Both the position numbers and the translations under genes were made by a program. A stretch of 64,000 nt of DNA from Prevotella sp. GTDB lineage: Bacteria > Bacteroidota > Bacteroidia > Bacteroidales > Dysgonomonadaceae. The DNA is taken from the NCBI GenBank assembly GCA_031285625.1, contig JAITVV010000080.1, forward strand, positions 1-64,000. Direction: 5' to 3'. How positions within the stretch are numbered: position 1 is the stretch's first letter; the number at the start of each line of letters is the position of its first letter. The notes under the pieces were generated by a model. It had not been told where the DNA came from and searched no databases. It saw nothing but the letters and a program-made list of their open reading frames with translations. This document shows, piece after piece, positions 36,722 through 45,447 of this stretch.

Positions 36722-36757
36722 AATAAGAAGTGTTAAATAAATAACACTTCTTATTGT
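36722..36757. terminator. Terminator after the DUF6891-like gene
   Basis: AATAAGAAGTGTTA and TAACACTTCTTATT form a perfect 14-bp stem with a six-base loop (36722-36755). It lies between converging genes and could act in both directions. Confidence 0.75.
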
Positions 36758-36777
36758 AGTATGGTAGTAGTCAAACT

Positions 36778-38190
36778 TTACTCAGCTGTAATTTCCTCTG
36801 CATATATCCAGCATTTGGTTTTCGGATAATCTGCAAACTTCCTGTTGGGTGCTCCAAAAAAAAATGAATAACGATATATCCTTTTAGTATTATCTGTAGG
36901 AGTGAATATCAATTGCCGATATTCCGGTTTTGCACTGTAATATACATCCGGATTCCCGTGTGTAGCCCAACTTTTTGTTACAGTATGATTATTGCTGGAC
37001 CGATTGGGGGCTCCTCCCCCTGCATTATAAGCAACAGTATGCATAATCATAACATTGTCATTCCCTGATGAATATACGGTGCCGTTATGTTTTATTTGAA
37101 TATCTGTATAATCCAAATTTTCATTTGATTTAGCATAGAATCTCAGTGAATATCTTCCATCAAATGTAGTTACAGCAAATTCTGCACCCCCACTTGTCGG
37201 TGTCATAGGTCCAAGATACGTCCGAGTCTCAAAAGAAGCTCCACCATGTCCGACTTTTGCTTCGCAGTTTTTTCCTAAAAATGATACTGGAAATACAGTT
37301 TCAACAGGGGAAGATGCTTTTGGTTTGCCCGTTACGGCATATGTTATTCTACCATTACCATATTCCAGGGTACCGGGTTGTAACGTATAATATAATCCAT
37401 TGATGGGTCCTAGCTTTTCTCCTCCCGAATAAGATGCTCCATTTCCACCTGTATATGGTATCTCCATAACTCCATTATATTCCTGATCTAAATTATATCT
37501 GGAAGGGCTTAACTGGGCATTATTACATAACAAAGCTTCTATTGCCGGAGGATTGGTTTTGCGGTCTGCAAGCATGAACCAGGATGTCTTGTTCCAGTAG
37601 AGAAAACCTTTTACAGCAAAATCTTTATGTTCGCCAGTATTGTAAACAAGTAGTCCTTCTGCCGGATTTGGTATTGTTTCTACATCGGTAGAGCTCTTTA
37701 GAGTTACACGAGGAAGTAATACCCCTTTATTCTTAGATACAACATTAAAGGCAGCTGAAGGATCTCCGTTGGATGTGCCTACACTGACTCGTCCCATTTG
37801 AAATATGTCTTGATTGTTTCTGGTGGGAATACTATCTCCATGGATATCATGATTGGAAACCCTCCATGGACTTACAATATCAAGTCTTGCCCATGTTGTG
37901 CCATTCCAGTACTCAACAGAGTTAGTTTTAATATCATATACTGTGAGTCCTTTTGCTTTTTCGATTTCATCTTCGTTTGTTAGCTCATCCAAGTCAAGAC
38001 CTAGTTTTTCATCTGTTGTCAACTGGGGCAGTCTGATTCCCCCTTTAGTAGTAAGGGTAGATAATTCTAAAATGGAAAATCTTTGGGGTTCAATCCCATC
38101 ACCAATAGTAACCTGGGCGTGTAATTTTGTGCTGCATGCTATCATAAAAGATAGGATCAGCAGGGCATTCTTTGTTAGTTTTGTTCTCAT
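36778..38190 (-). CDS. Secreted protein of unknown function
   Basis: This 470-residue protein has a signal peptide ending near LHAQ (about residue 25). The N-terminal mature part holds two similar blocks, with GLTVYDIKTNSVEYWNGTTW and GLLVYNTGEHKDFAVKGFLYWNKTSW. Such blocks are common in Bacteroidota surface and tail-fibre-like proteins. The C-terminal half is beta-rich and Gly/Tyr-rich without a named family. No lipobox or C-terminal sorting domain is seen. A -7 box with a TTTG 18 bases upstream lies at 38333-38340, giving a leader of about 140 bases. Surface location is inferred. Confidence 0.75.
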   Translation of the reverse strand: MRTKLTKNALLILSFMIACSTKLHAQVTIGDGIEPQRFSILELSTLTTKGGIRLPQLTTDEKLGLDLDELTNEDEIEKAKGLTVYDIKTNSVEYWNGTTWARLDIVSPWRVSNHDIHGDSIPTRNNQDIFQMGRVSVGTSNGDPSAAFNVVSKNKGVLLPRVTLKSSTDVETIPNPAEGLLVYNTGEHKDFAVKGFLYWNKTSWFMLADRKTNPPAIEALLCNNAQLSPSRYNLDQEYNGVMEIPYTGGNGASYSGGEKLGPINGLYYTLQPGTLEYGNGRITYAVTGKPKASSPVETVFPVSFLGKNCEAKVGHGGASFETRTYLGPMTPTSGGAEFAVTTFDGRYSLRFYAKSNENLDYTDIQIKHNGTVYSSGNDNVMIMHTVAYNAGGGAPNRSSNNHTVTKSWATHGNPDVYYSAKPEYRQLIFTPTDNTKRIYRYSFFFGAPNRKFADYPKTKCWIYAEEITAE

Positions 38191-38332
38191 TATTATTCTA
38201 TTAAATACAAATTCATATAATCACAAGTCTGTGTGTTTATGAGTGTAATTTTTAATAGAAGTATTCAGGAAAATGAATTAGCAAAGGCATTTATAGTTAC
38301 TAAATCATTTCACATATTTTTCTTAGAGGCTG

Positions 38333-38362
38333 CAAATATAGAGATAATTTATAAAAAACAAA
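38333..38362 (-). promoter_or_regulatory. Promoter of the secreted-protein gene
   Basis: On minus, TTTG (38359-38362) precedes TATATTTG (38333-38340) by 18 bases, close to the consensus spacing. Confidence 0.45.
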
Positions 38363-38435
38363 AAAAAATAAGAAATTTAAATGTGTTAGTTTGACTTTTT
38401 GTTATTGCTTTGTTCTTTTTTCTCGTGATATATAA

Positions 38436-38465
38436 ATATAAGCAGCCGGAGAGGGCTGCTTATAT
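38436..38465 (-). terminator. Hairpin after the second pncB
   Basis: ATATAAGCAGCC and GGCTGCTTATAT form a perfect 12-bp stem with a six-base loop, 20 bases after the pncB stop. The following minus-strand sequence is T-rich but interrupted. Confidence 0.65.
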
Positions 38466-38485
38466 AAAACTATATTTATTTTTGT

Positions 38486-39652
38486 TTATTCTTCTAGACC
38501 TAATGTTTTCAAGCTAAGCTCTATTTCTTTCGCATCTCCTGTATGTTTGCCGGCAACATCGGATAGTTTTACAGCTTTCAGGAAAGTAGTATCCTTCTTA
38601 TGTAGTTTAACATCTGTGAGTTTAATAACTATATTTAGCGCTTTTACACCTACATCATTTGAAAAAAAAGTGCCAATGCCATATGTATCGTGCATACGTC
38701 CGTTCACATGATCCTTTATTTGTTTAACAGTTTCCAGATTTAAAGAATCACTGAAAACCAGTGTCTTTGAAGTAGGATCAATGCGATTCTGCTCATAGAA
38801 TTTGATGGCTTTATCGGCAAAACAAAGAGGGTCTCCACTATCGTGGCGTACTCCATCAAACAGCTTAGCTTGTTTCAAGCTGAATGAGTTGAAAAACGAA
38901 TCGGTAGTATACGTATCTGTGAGGGCAATACCCAGACTGCCATCATAAACATCTACCCACGCTTCCAGCCCTTTGATATTTGCAGACCGGTAACCAAATA
39001 GCGCACCATGGAACATAAACCATTCATGCGGCATTGTGCCGATTGGTGTTGTATTGTATTTCATCGCAAGATATACGTTACTGGTTCCTTTGAAGCACTC
39101 TCCTGAATTAGCCTGTAATGCACCTACTACTTTATCCTGAACATCAAAAGAAAAACGACGACGGGTTCCGAATTCTGAATAGTCGGCACCTATCTCTTTC
39201 AGCGCTTTGGCTTTTATAATTGCTTTTTCTTCAATATCTTTTGGCTCTGCTCCTGTCATCTGAAAGTAGAGTTCAGATATAATTGCCATCAACGGAACTT
39301 CCCATAACACTGTACGATACCAATAACCCTCCATAACAACACTAAGGTTTCCACCTTCCTGTGTAATGGTAACTTCCTCCGGCTTGTACCTGAACCCTTC
39401 CAGAAAATCTACAAAAACGGGATCGAAGAAATAACATTTATTTTTTATAAATTTCTTTTCTTCGGCAGTTAATTGCAGATTGGCCATTGATGCGACTTCT
39501 TCACGCATCCTCTCGGCAAATCCCTCAGGGAATTGTGTTCCACCCCGATTGGTAAAAGCGTATTTTACGTATGACCATGGATACAGTTTTTGTATGGCCA
39601 ACATTACAGAGAATTTGTATAAATCGTTATCAGTAAAATGTTTTATAATCAT
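38486..39652 (-). CDS. pncB: Nicotinate phosphoribosyltransferase, copy 2
   Basis: This has the same activity as the copy at 156-1319: nicotinate plus PRPP to nicotinate mononucleotide. The 388 residues align end to end with copy 1. Catalytic blocks such as GTMPHEWF and VRHDSGDP are the same, and differences are spread through the whole chain, so this is an older duplication rather than a recent copy. Its own -7 box (39682-39689) and terminator make it a separate transcription unit on the opposite strand. Differential expression or different kinetics is possible but cannot be seen here. Confidence 0.95.
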   Translation of the reverse strand: MIIKHFTDNDLYKFSVMLAIQKLYPWSYVKYAFTNRGGTQFPEGFAERMREEVASMANLQLTAEEKKFIKNKCYFFDPVFVDFLEGFRYKPEEVTITQEGGNLSVVMEGYWYRTVLWEVPLMAIISELYFQMTGAEPKDIEEKAIIKAKALKEIGADYSEFGTRRRFSFDVQDKVVGALQANSGECFKGTSNVYLAMKYNTTPIGTMPHEWFMFHGALFGYRSANIKGLEAWVDVYDGSLGIALTDTYTTDSFFNSFSLKQAKLFDGVRHDSGDPLCFADKAIKFYEQNRIDPTSKTLVFSDSLNLETVKQIKDHVNGRMHDTYGIGTFFSNDVGVKALNIVIKLTDVKLHKKDTTFLKAVKLSDVAGKHTGDAKEIELSLKTLGLEE

Positions 39653-39681
39653 AATCTGGTTTAGTGTTATTGTTTGATTGA

Positions 39682-39689
39682 CAAATATA
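39682..39689 (-). promoter_or_regulatory. -7 box (TATATTTG) of the second pncB
   Basis: CAAATATA on plus reads TATATTTG on minus, 29 bases before the ATG. Confidence 0.45.
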
Positions 39690-39713
39690 ACTTTTTATAT
39701 AACAAATAAGAGA

Positions 39714-39748
39714 AGCCGATGTTGAGAAAAATTAACACCGGCTTTATT
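39714..39748. terminator. Weak hairpin after the DUF1015 gene
   Basis: AGCCGATGTT (39714-39723) faces AACACCGGCT (39734-39743), with a G-U wobble when read on minus. The downstream T tract is poor on that strand, so this is a weak terminator candidate. Confidence 0.4.
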
Positions 39749-39766
39749 TTTTATCTTGTAATTATT

Positions 39767-41011
39767 CTAATCCAACTTGTGAATAACCAGTCCTGAACGT
39801 AGTTTGGGCTCAAACCAAGTGGTTTTGGGTGGCATAATATTTCCGGAATCGGCAATGTCCATCAATTGCTTCATCGTGACGGGATATAGCGCTATTGCCA
39901 GCTTCATTTCCCCACTATCTACCCGTTTTTTTAATTCACCTAATCCTCTGATTCCACCTACAAAATCGATTCGTTTATCAGAACGTAGATCTTTTATACC
40001 TAATATTTCATCTAGTATGTATTTTGAAGAAATAGTTACGTCTAAGACCCCGATAGGATCATTGTCGTCATAAGTCCCGGCTTTTGCTGTAAGGCTGTAA
40101 CACTTTCCATCCAGATAGATTGAAAAATTGTGTAATCCTGAGGGAGGTGTAATTTCAGAACCTTTTTCTTCAACTATAAAGTAATTGTCTAATTTTTTTA
40201 TAAATTCAGTTGTGCTCAATCCATTCAGGTCTTTCACCAAACGATTATAATCTATAATATTCAGTTGATTATCGGGAAAGCATACTGCCATAAAGTAGTT
40301 ATACTCTTCATCTCCTTTATGATCCGGGTTCTGCTTTGCCTTTTCGGCTCCTACCAGTGCAGCTGCTGCAGAGCGATGATGCCCGTCAGCAATATACAGA
40401 TTAGGTATTGATGCAAACAGGTCAGTTATCCTTTTAATATCTTCTTTCTCCCTTATGACCCAAAAGTGGTGACCGACACCATCAATTGACGTAAAGTCAT
40501 ATTCTGCAGGTAAGGATATTACTTTTTTTATTATTTTATCCAATTCCTTATTGTCAGGGTATGCAAAGAATACAGGTTCTATATTGGCATTATTTATACG
40601 TACATGTTTCATGCGGTCCTCTTCTTTATCTCTGCGTGTAAGTTCATGTTTTTTTATCTTCCCGTTCATATAATCATCAACATGGGAGCATACAACGAGG
40701 CCATATTGTGTTTTTCCATTCATTGTTTGTGCATATACATAGTAGTACTCTTCCGCATCTTGTACCAACCAACCCATTTCCTGAAACTTGTTGAAATTAT
40801 CTACAGCACGATTATATACATCCGGATGGTGTTCATCAATCATTTCCTCGAAGTCTATTTCAGGCTTTATTATTCTATACAGGGACTTTTCATTTCCTTC
40901 TGCCTCCAGTCTGGCTTCCAGAGAACTTAATACATCATAAGGGCGTGATACAACATCTTTAACAATGCTTTGGGGAGGTCTGATCCCTTTAAATGGTTTT
41001 ATTACAGCCAT
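39767..41011 (-). CDS. DUF1015 family protein
   Basis: This 414-residue cytosolic protein has the DUF1015 signatures: the start KPFKGIRPP, SRPYDVLS, the IADGHHRSAAA block near residue 210, and a C-terminal MPPKTTWFEPKLRSGL. The HHRSAA segment resembles ParB-type nuclease-fold motifs but the activity is not established. In many Bacteroidota and Firmicutes this family is encoded beside serC and serA. Here it is divergent from them, with 280 bases between. A link to serine metabolism is suggested by that recurring neighbourhood, not by residues. Confidence 0.85.
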   Translation of the reverse strand: MAVIKPFKGIRPPQSIVKDVVSRPYDVLSSLEARLEAEGNEKSLYRIIKPEIDFEEMIDEHHPDVYNRAVDNFNKFQEMGWLVQDAEEYYYVYAQTMNGKTQYGLVVCSHVDDYMNGKIKKHELTRRDKEEDRMKHVRINNANIEPVFFAYPDNKELDKIIKKVISLPAEYDFTSIDGVGHHFWVIREKEDIKRITDLFASIPNLYIADGHHRSAAAALVGAEKAKQNPDHKGDEEYNYFMAVCFPDNQLNIIDYNRLVKDLNGLSTTEFIKKLDNYFIVEEKGSEITPPSGLHNFSIYLDGKCYSLTAKAGTYDDNDPIGVLDVTISSKYILDEILGIKDLRSDKRIDFVGGIRGLGELKKRVDSGEMKLAIALYPVTMKQLMDIADSGNIMPPKTTWFEPKLRSGLVIHKLD

Positions 41012-41091
41012 AATATTTTTAAGGTTTTAGTTATAAGGTTAATATTTTTACTCAGAAATTTTAAATCTTTAAACTAACTTTTTGCTATATG

Positions 41092-41099
41092 CAAATATA
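41092..41099 (-). promoter_or_regulatory. -7 box (TATATTTG) of the DUF1015 gene
   Basis: CAAATATA on plus reads TATATTTG on minus, 80 bases before the start codon. Confidence 0.4.
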
Positions 41100-41233
41100 T
41101 AAAAACAATGAAAATAAGAGCATTTGTATATGAAAAAATATAATAAGCGATATTATGAAATCAATTTGATAAAATGCTGGAAATAAAGTTAATATTTTTT
41201 TTCTTAAGCCTCTTAGTTTTAATATATAATTAC

Positions 41234-41241
41234 TAATTTTG
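41234..41241 (+). promoter_or_regulatory. -7 box (TAATTTTG) of serC-serA
   Basis: A perfect TAnnTTTG, 50 bases before the serC ATG. Confidence 0.45.
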
Positions 41242-41291
41242 GAACTCTAAAAGTATAAGAACAATTCATAATTCCCTAATTTATATAAAAA

Positions 41292-42365
41292 ATGAAGAAA
41301 TATAATTTTAGTGCAGGACCATCAATTCTTCCTCAACAAACTATTGAGGAGACAGCTAAGGCTATTCTGGATTTTAATGGTTCATCTTTTTCATTGATGG
41401 AAGTAAGCCATAGAGGTAAAGACTTTCAGGCAGTAATGGACGAAACTATAGAATTATTTAAGGAGTTACTGGATATTCCTTCCGGTTATTCGGTAGTATT
41501 TCTTGGGGGGGGGGCCAGTCTGCAATTTTGTATGGTTCCATTTAACCTGCTAGAAAAGAAAGCTGCTTATTTAAATACGGGAACTTGGGCAAGTAAAGCA
41601 CTAAAAGAGGCTAAGCTATTTGGCGAAGTTGTAGAAGTTGCATCTTCTAAGGCTGCTAATTTTACTTATATTCCTAAAGATTATACTATCCCAACTGATG
41701 CGGACTATTTCCATATCACAACTAATAATACAATCTTCGGAACAGAATTACATACCGATTTGGATTCTCCGGTTCCATTAGTAGCTGACATGTCTTCAGA
41801 TATTTTCTCTCGCCCGGTGGATATCTCAAAATATGCATTGATATATGGTGGCGCGCAAAAGAATCTTGCACCTGCCGGATTAACATTTGTGATTGTGAAA
41901 GATGAGGTATTAGGTAAAGTAAATCGTCCGATACCTACTATGCTTGACTATCGTACACACATCGAGAATGGTTCGATGTTTAATACCCCTCCTGTAGTAC
42001 CTGTTTATGCGGCTATGCAGACTCTTAGATGGCTCAAAGCTAATGGTGGAGTTGAAGCTATGTACAAACGCAATAAGGAAAAAGCAGCATTGTTATATAA
42101 TGAAATAGATCGTAACCCTGTCTTTAAGGGAACTTGCCAGGTAGAAGATCGATCATTGATGAATGTATGCTTTGTCTTATCTTCGGAATATGAGGGTAAT
42201 GAGGCTGCATTCCTTGATTTTGCTAAGGAAAGAGGATTATATGAACTGAAGGGACACCGTTCTGTAGGAGGTTTCCGTGCTTCTATTTACAATGCGATGC
42301 CTATCGAGGGTGTACAGGTTTTAGTTGATACAATGAAAGAATTTGAAAAGAAAATTGCTAAATAA
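41292..42365 (+). CDS. serC: Phosphoserine aminotransferase
   Basis: This PLP enzyme converts 3-phosphohydroxypyruvate and glutamate to phosphoserine; the family can also act in PLP synthesis. The 357 residues start with [12 protein letters not shown]. The phosphate-binding GGGASLQF and the PLP lysine in [12 protein letters not shown] are present, and the chain ends with [18 protein letters not shown] run of ten G (41505-41514) encodes the GGGA part of the cofactor loop, a possible slippage site, but the frame is intact. The stop codon directly abuts the serA start. Confidence 0.96.
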   Translation: MKKYNFSAGPSILPQQTIEETAKAILDFNGSSFSLMEVSHRGKDFQAVMDETIELFKELLDIPSGYSVVFLGGGASLQFCMVPFNLLEKKAAYLNTGTWASKALKEAKLFGEVVEVASSKAANFTYIPKDYTIPTDADYFHITTNNTIFGTELHTDLDSPVPLVADMSSDIFSRPVDISKYALIYGGAQKNLAPAGLTFVIVKDEVLGKVNRPIPTMLDYRTHIENGSMFNTPPVVPVYAAMQTLRWLKANGGVEAMYKRNKEKAALLYNEIDRNPVFKGTCQVEDRSLMNVCFVLSSEYEGNEAAFLDFAKERGLYELKGHRSVGGFRASIYNAMPIEGVQVLVDTMKEFEKKIAK

Positions 42366-43289
42366 ATGAAAGTACTTATAGCAACAGACAAGCCATTTGC
42401 AGCCGAAGCAGTAAATGGTATAAGAAATGTAATTGAACAAGCAGGTTATGAACTTGTCCTGCTCGAAAAATATACAGAAAAGAAACAGCTGCTAGATGCT
42501 GTGGTAGATGTTGAAGCAGCTATAATTCGTAGTGATATTTTTGATAAAGAAGTATTGGATGCCGGTAAGAACCTGAAAATTGTAGTTCGTGCCGGTGCCG
42601 GATTTGATAATATAGACCTTGAAGCTGCTACAGCAAACAATATCTGTGTGATGAATACTCCGGGGCAAAATGCCAATGCAGTAGCAGAACTGGCTCTTGG
42701 AATGGCTGTATTTGCTGTGCGTAACTTTTATAACGGAACATCCGGTACTGAACTTTTTGGAAAGAAGCTTGGTATCCATGCATATGGTAATGTAGGGCGC
42801 AATGTTGCCCGTATTGCTAAAGGCTTTGGTATGGAAGTATATGCTTTCGATCCATTCCTTACAGCAGAAGCTATAGAAAAAGAAGGAGTAAAAGCAGTAA
42901 ACTCAGCAGAGGAATTATACACAACTTGTCAGGTTGTTTCTTTACATATTCCGGCTACAACTGAAACCAAGAACTCTATAAATTATGCCTTGTTGAGCAG
43001 AATGCCTAAAAATGCATTGCTTATCAATACAGCCCGTAAAGAAGTTATTAACGAGGCTGAAATGGTGAAGTTGATGGAAGAACGCAAGGACTTTAAGTAT
43101 GTAACAGATATTATGCCGGGAAATCATTCGGAAATGAATGAAAAATTTGCCGGACGTTATTTCTCTACTCCAAAGAAGACTGGAGCTCAAACAGCAGAAG
43201 CTAATACAAATGCAGGTATTGCCGCTGCAAACCAGATTGTAGACTTTATTAAGAATGGAAACGAGCGTTTCAGAGTGAATAAGAAGTAA
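42366..43289 (+). CDS. serA: D-3-phosphoglycerate dehydrogenase, short form
   Basis: This NAD enzyme oxidises 3-phosphoglycerate, the first step of serine synthesis. At 307 residues it is the short type without the ACT or ASB regulatory domains, so no serine feedback domain is visible. The signature blocks VRAGAGFDNIDLEAA, HAYGNVGRNVARIAKGFGM (nucleotide site) and LINTARKEVINE are present. The order serC-serA with no gap means the two consecutive enzymes are made together. A related 2-hydroxyacid dehydrogenase is possible on residues alone; context favours SerA. Confidence 0.93.
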   Translation: MKVLIATDKPFAAEAVNGIRNVIEQAGYELVLLEKYTEKKQLLDAVVDVEAAIIRSDIFDKEVLDAGKNLKIVVRAGAGFDNIDLEAATANNICVMNTPGQNANAVAELALGMAVFAVRNFYNGTSGTELFGKKLGIHAYGNVGRNVARIAKGFGMEVYAFDPFLTAEAIEKEGVKAVNSAEELYTTCQVVSLHIPATTETKNSINYALLSRMPKNALLINTARKEVINEAEMVKLMEERKDFKYVTDIMPGNHSEMNEKFAGRYFSTPKKTGAQTAEANTNAGIAAANQIVDFIKNGNERFRVNKK

Positions 43290-43310
43290 ATGCTTTAGAT
43301 ATGAAAAGAT

Positions 43311-43340
43311 TGGCTATCTCATTGAGGTAGCCATTTTTAT
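43311..43340 (+). terminator. Terminator of serC-serA
   Basis: TGGCTATCT (43311-43319) pairs with AGGTAGCCA (43325-43333) with a wobble, then TTTTTATTTT. Confidence 0.75.
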
Positions 43341-44761
43341 TTTGTATTCTTCTTATTGCCAAATGGAATACTTATTCCCATCTGAAAATTTAGTGCCCTG
43401 CTTGTTGTTGGTAAAAACTCAGATGATATATGAGGTATTGCATAGTCGCTAGCCAGAAAAAAGTGAATGCCTTTAGCCGGAGTCAGATGCAGAGCTACCC
43501 CAAATGTATCAAAATTACTATGCACAATTGAATAACTGGCACTTGTGGATATCCAGGAAGAAGGCCTGTAGTTTAAAGAAACTACAAATTCCGACAGGTT
43601 GAAATAATTACCAAAACGAATAGAGTATAATACCCCTGCTGATAATTTATCTTTCAATATTTCATATTCAGCACCAACATTCATATTGATACGTAGTTTT
43701 GTTACACGTGTTTTTTTAGTTTCTCCCTTCAGATTGATCGCTTTCTTTATATCATCAAATGCATTCTCAAACACATCACTAAGCGATGATCCGCCACTTT
43801 TGAAATGCTCATAATCACTTGGCTTTATGGTGACTTCTGTTTCGGGTGATTGTAGATCAATACTGTTTTTCTTTGTCCATACAATAAATCCAATGTCATT
43901 GATTGCTGCTGATACTTTTAATCCATCTAGGGCTGATAAAGTATTTTTCATATCGTATACTGCTCCAATGTCCAGCCCTAAACCATACCCCGGAATATTA
44001 AACCAACTACCGAAATCAAATCCATCCAGATTGTCCTTCTCATCGTATCTGGCTTGTACGCCTGATGCCGATCCCCTTAATGTCGCTTTAGACTTTGCAG
44101 TCCAGTAATCAGGCCCGGCATCGATGCTCAGGCTTTTTGCATCAAGATTAAAATCAGCAAGGCCACCTAGTAGTTTTGCACGTGCCCCCACAGTTAGATT
44201 ATTATTTATAGAACGGGAGTGCGATACTCCTAATTCGAGAAATGCATAACCTGTTGCGCTCAGATCCGAGAGGTCATATCTGCTTTGACCTTCCTGATCG
44301 AATCCTTTTTTTAATAGTCCAAAAAATGGTTTTGGTATATTGACATCAGCATGTGCTCTTACATTGAGGTCTAGTGACCAGAATCCATTTTCTTTGTAAA
44401 CTCCCAATGCAAAAAGTTTGTAGCTGGCATCTGTATTGATATAATTATCTGTGGACAAATTAGACAAAAACTGATCTGTACCAATGCTTTGGTGCATAAA
44501 GGTGACACGCTTTCCATCTGTTCCCCGGAAAGTAAGATTGTTGAGATTAAGATTATTTGTTTGAAAATTAGCGGCTATATTAGGGAGAACAGGAATGATC
44601 AGGTATCCTTGTTCCGGTTGTAATGCCGGATTCAGACCACTTCTCATATATGAGGTTTTCATGAAATAGTCAGTCTTAATAACTTGTGCCACCCCGGTAT
44701 TTACACATATGAAACAAATAACTGAAATCAGGATAATACGTATATTATTAACGGATTTCAT
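43337..44761 (-). CDS. DUF5723 outer-membrane barrel protein
   Basis: This 474-residue protein has a signal peptide ending near GVAQ (about residue 26) and alternating amphipathic strands to the end. The N-terminal MRSGLNPALQPEQGYLIIP and the FWSLDLNVRAHADVNIP block fit the DUF5723 family of Bacteroidota. It probably folds as an outer-membrane beta-barrel of the porin/FadL-like type. It follows a lipoprotein gene by 10 bases, so the two may form a complex. Substrate and role unknown. Confidence 0.8.
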   Translation of the reverse strand: MKSVNNIRIILISVICFICVNTGVAQVIKTDYFMKTSYMRSGLNPALQPEQGYLIIPVLPNIAANFQTNNLNLNNLTFRGTDGKRVTFMHQSIGTDQFLSNLSTDNYINTDASYKLFALGVYKENGFWSLDLNVRAHADVNIPKPFFGLLKKGFDQEGQSRYDLSDLSATGYAFLELGVSHSRSINNNLTVGARAKLLGGLADFNLDAKSLSIDAGPDYWTAKSKATLRGSASGVQARYDEKDNLDGFDFGSWFNIPGYGLGLDIGAVYDMKNTLSALDGLKVSAAINDIGFIVWTKKNSIDLQSPETEVTIKPSDYEHFKSGGSSLSDVFENAFDDIKKAINLKGETKKTRVTKLRINMNVGAEYEILKDKLSAGVLYSIRFGNYFNLSEFVVSLNYRPSSWISTSASYSIVHSNFDTFGVALHLTPAKGIHFFLASDYAIPHISSEFLPTTSRALNFQMGISIPFGNKKNTK

Positions 44762-44771
44762 ATCTATTGCT

Positions 44772-45377
44772 TTACAGTTCGTAATGAAACCCTCCAGTTT
44801 TTATGATGGTATCCCTTATATAGATATAGTCGTTTTCTCCGAGCCATACTGTTCCATCTTCTGAACTCAAAACTATTGTTAATAAGAGGTCTTTGGCTCC
44901 TTCCATATATCTCATATATTCAGAATCTACTTTAATGGAAAGTACCTGATCATTTATTGTTGTTAAAGTCTGTTTGGGAATCTTGACGTTAATATTTCTG
45001 GCATTATCATAGTTGATTATATCGAAATATATATCAATATTAACTCCCTTAATTTCCAGATCAATATCTATCTTAGCGGAGATTTCTACAGTATTAGCTC
45101 CTTCAAAAAAGAAATTTTTTACTGCATTTCCTTCAAAAAGTCCTTTTATCGTATCACTTCTGGTTATCGAAAAATCCGGTATTGGAATACCCCAAGGTGT
45201 TTCTCCCTGAGGAAGCCCATGTATATAAATTGTATCGATGCTGCCTAGCGGAACAGGAGGAATGCTTATAACCCCGTTCTTGTCTATATTATCCCAGTTG
45301 TATTCTTTGTCTACACATGCTTGCATAACAAATACGCATACAGCTATATATATAAGATATTTGATATGATACTTCAT
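44772..45377 (-). CDS. Lipoprotein partner of the DUF5723 barrel
   Basis: This is a 201-residue lipoprotein with the lipobox VMQAC (Cys21), followed by VDKEYNWDNIDKNG. The mature domain is beta-rich with repeated I/V-x-I patterns such as DIDLEIKGVNIDIYFDI. I choose the ATG at 45377 because the upstream TTG at 45407 lies within the -7 box TAACTTTG (45405-45412, minus). It is the first gene of a two-gene unit with the barrel protein. No named family is recognised. Confidence 0.78.
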   Translation of the reverse strand: MKYHIKYLIYIAVCVFVMQACVDKEYNWDNIDKNGVISIPPVPLGSIDTIYIHGLPQGETPWGIPIPDFSITRSDTIKGLFEGNAVKNFFFEGANTVEISAKIDIDLEIKGVNIDIYFDIINYDNARNINVKIPKQTLTTINDQVLSIKVDSEYMRYMEGAKDLLLTIVLSSEDGTVWLGENDYIYIRDTIIKTGGFHYEL

Positions 45378-45404
45378 TGGGAGCGTTTTGTCGTGAATAC
45401 ATAA

Positions 45405-45412
45405 CAAAGTTA
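45405..45412 (-). promoter_or_regulatory. -7 box (TAACTTTG) of the lipoprotein-barrel pair
   Basis: CAAAGTTA on plus reads TAACTTTG on minus. It excludes the TTG at 45407 as a start. Confidence 0.5.
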
Positions 45413-45447
45413 AGATATATAACTTGATTTCCTGATAAAAAAGATAA

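Noticed and set aside
41505-41514. Ten-G run read as a frameshift in serC
   Set aside because: The frame is open through the run and the protein is full length with correct motifs.
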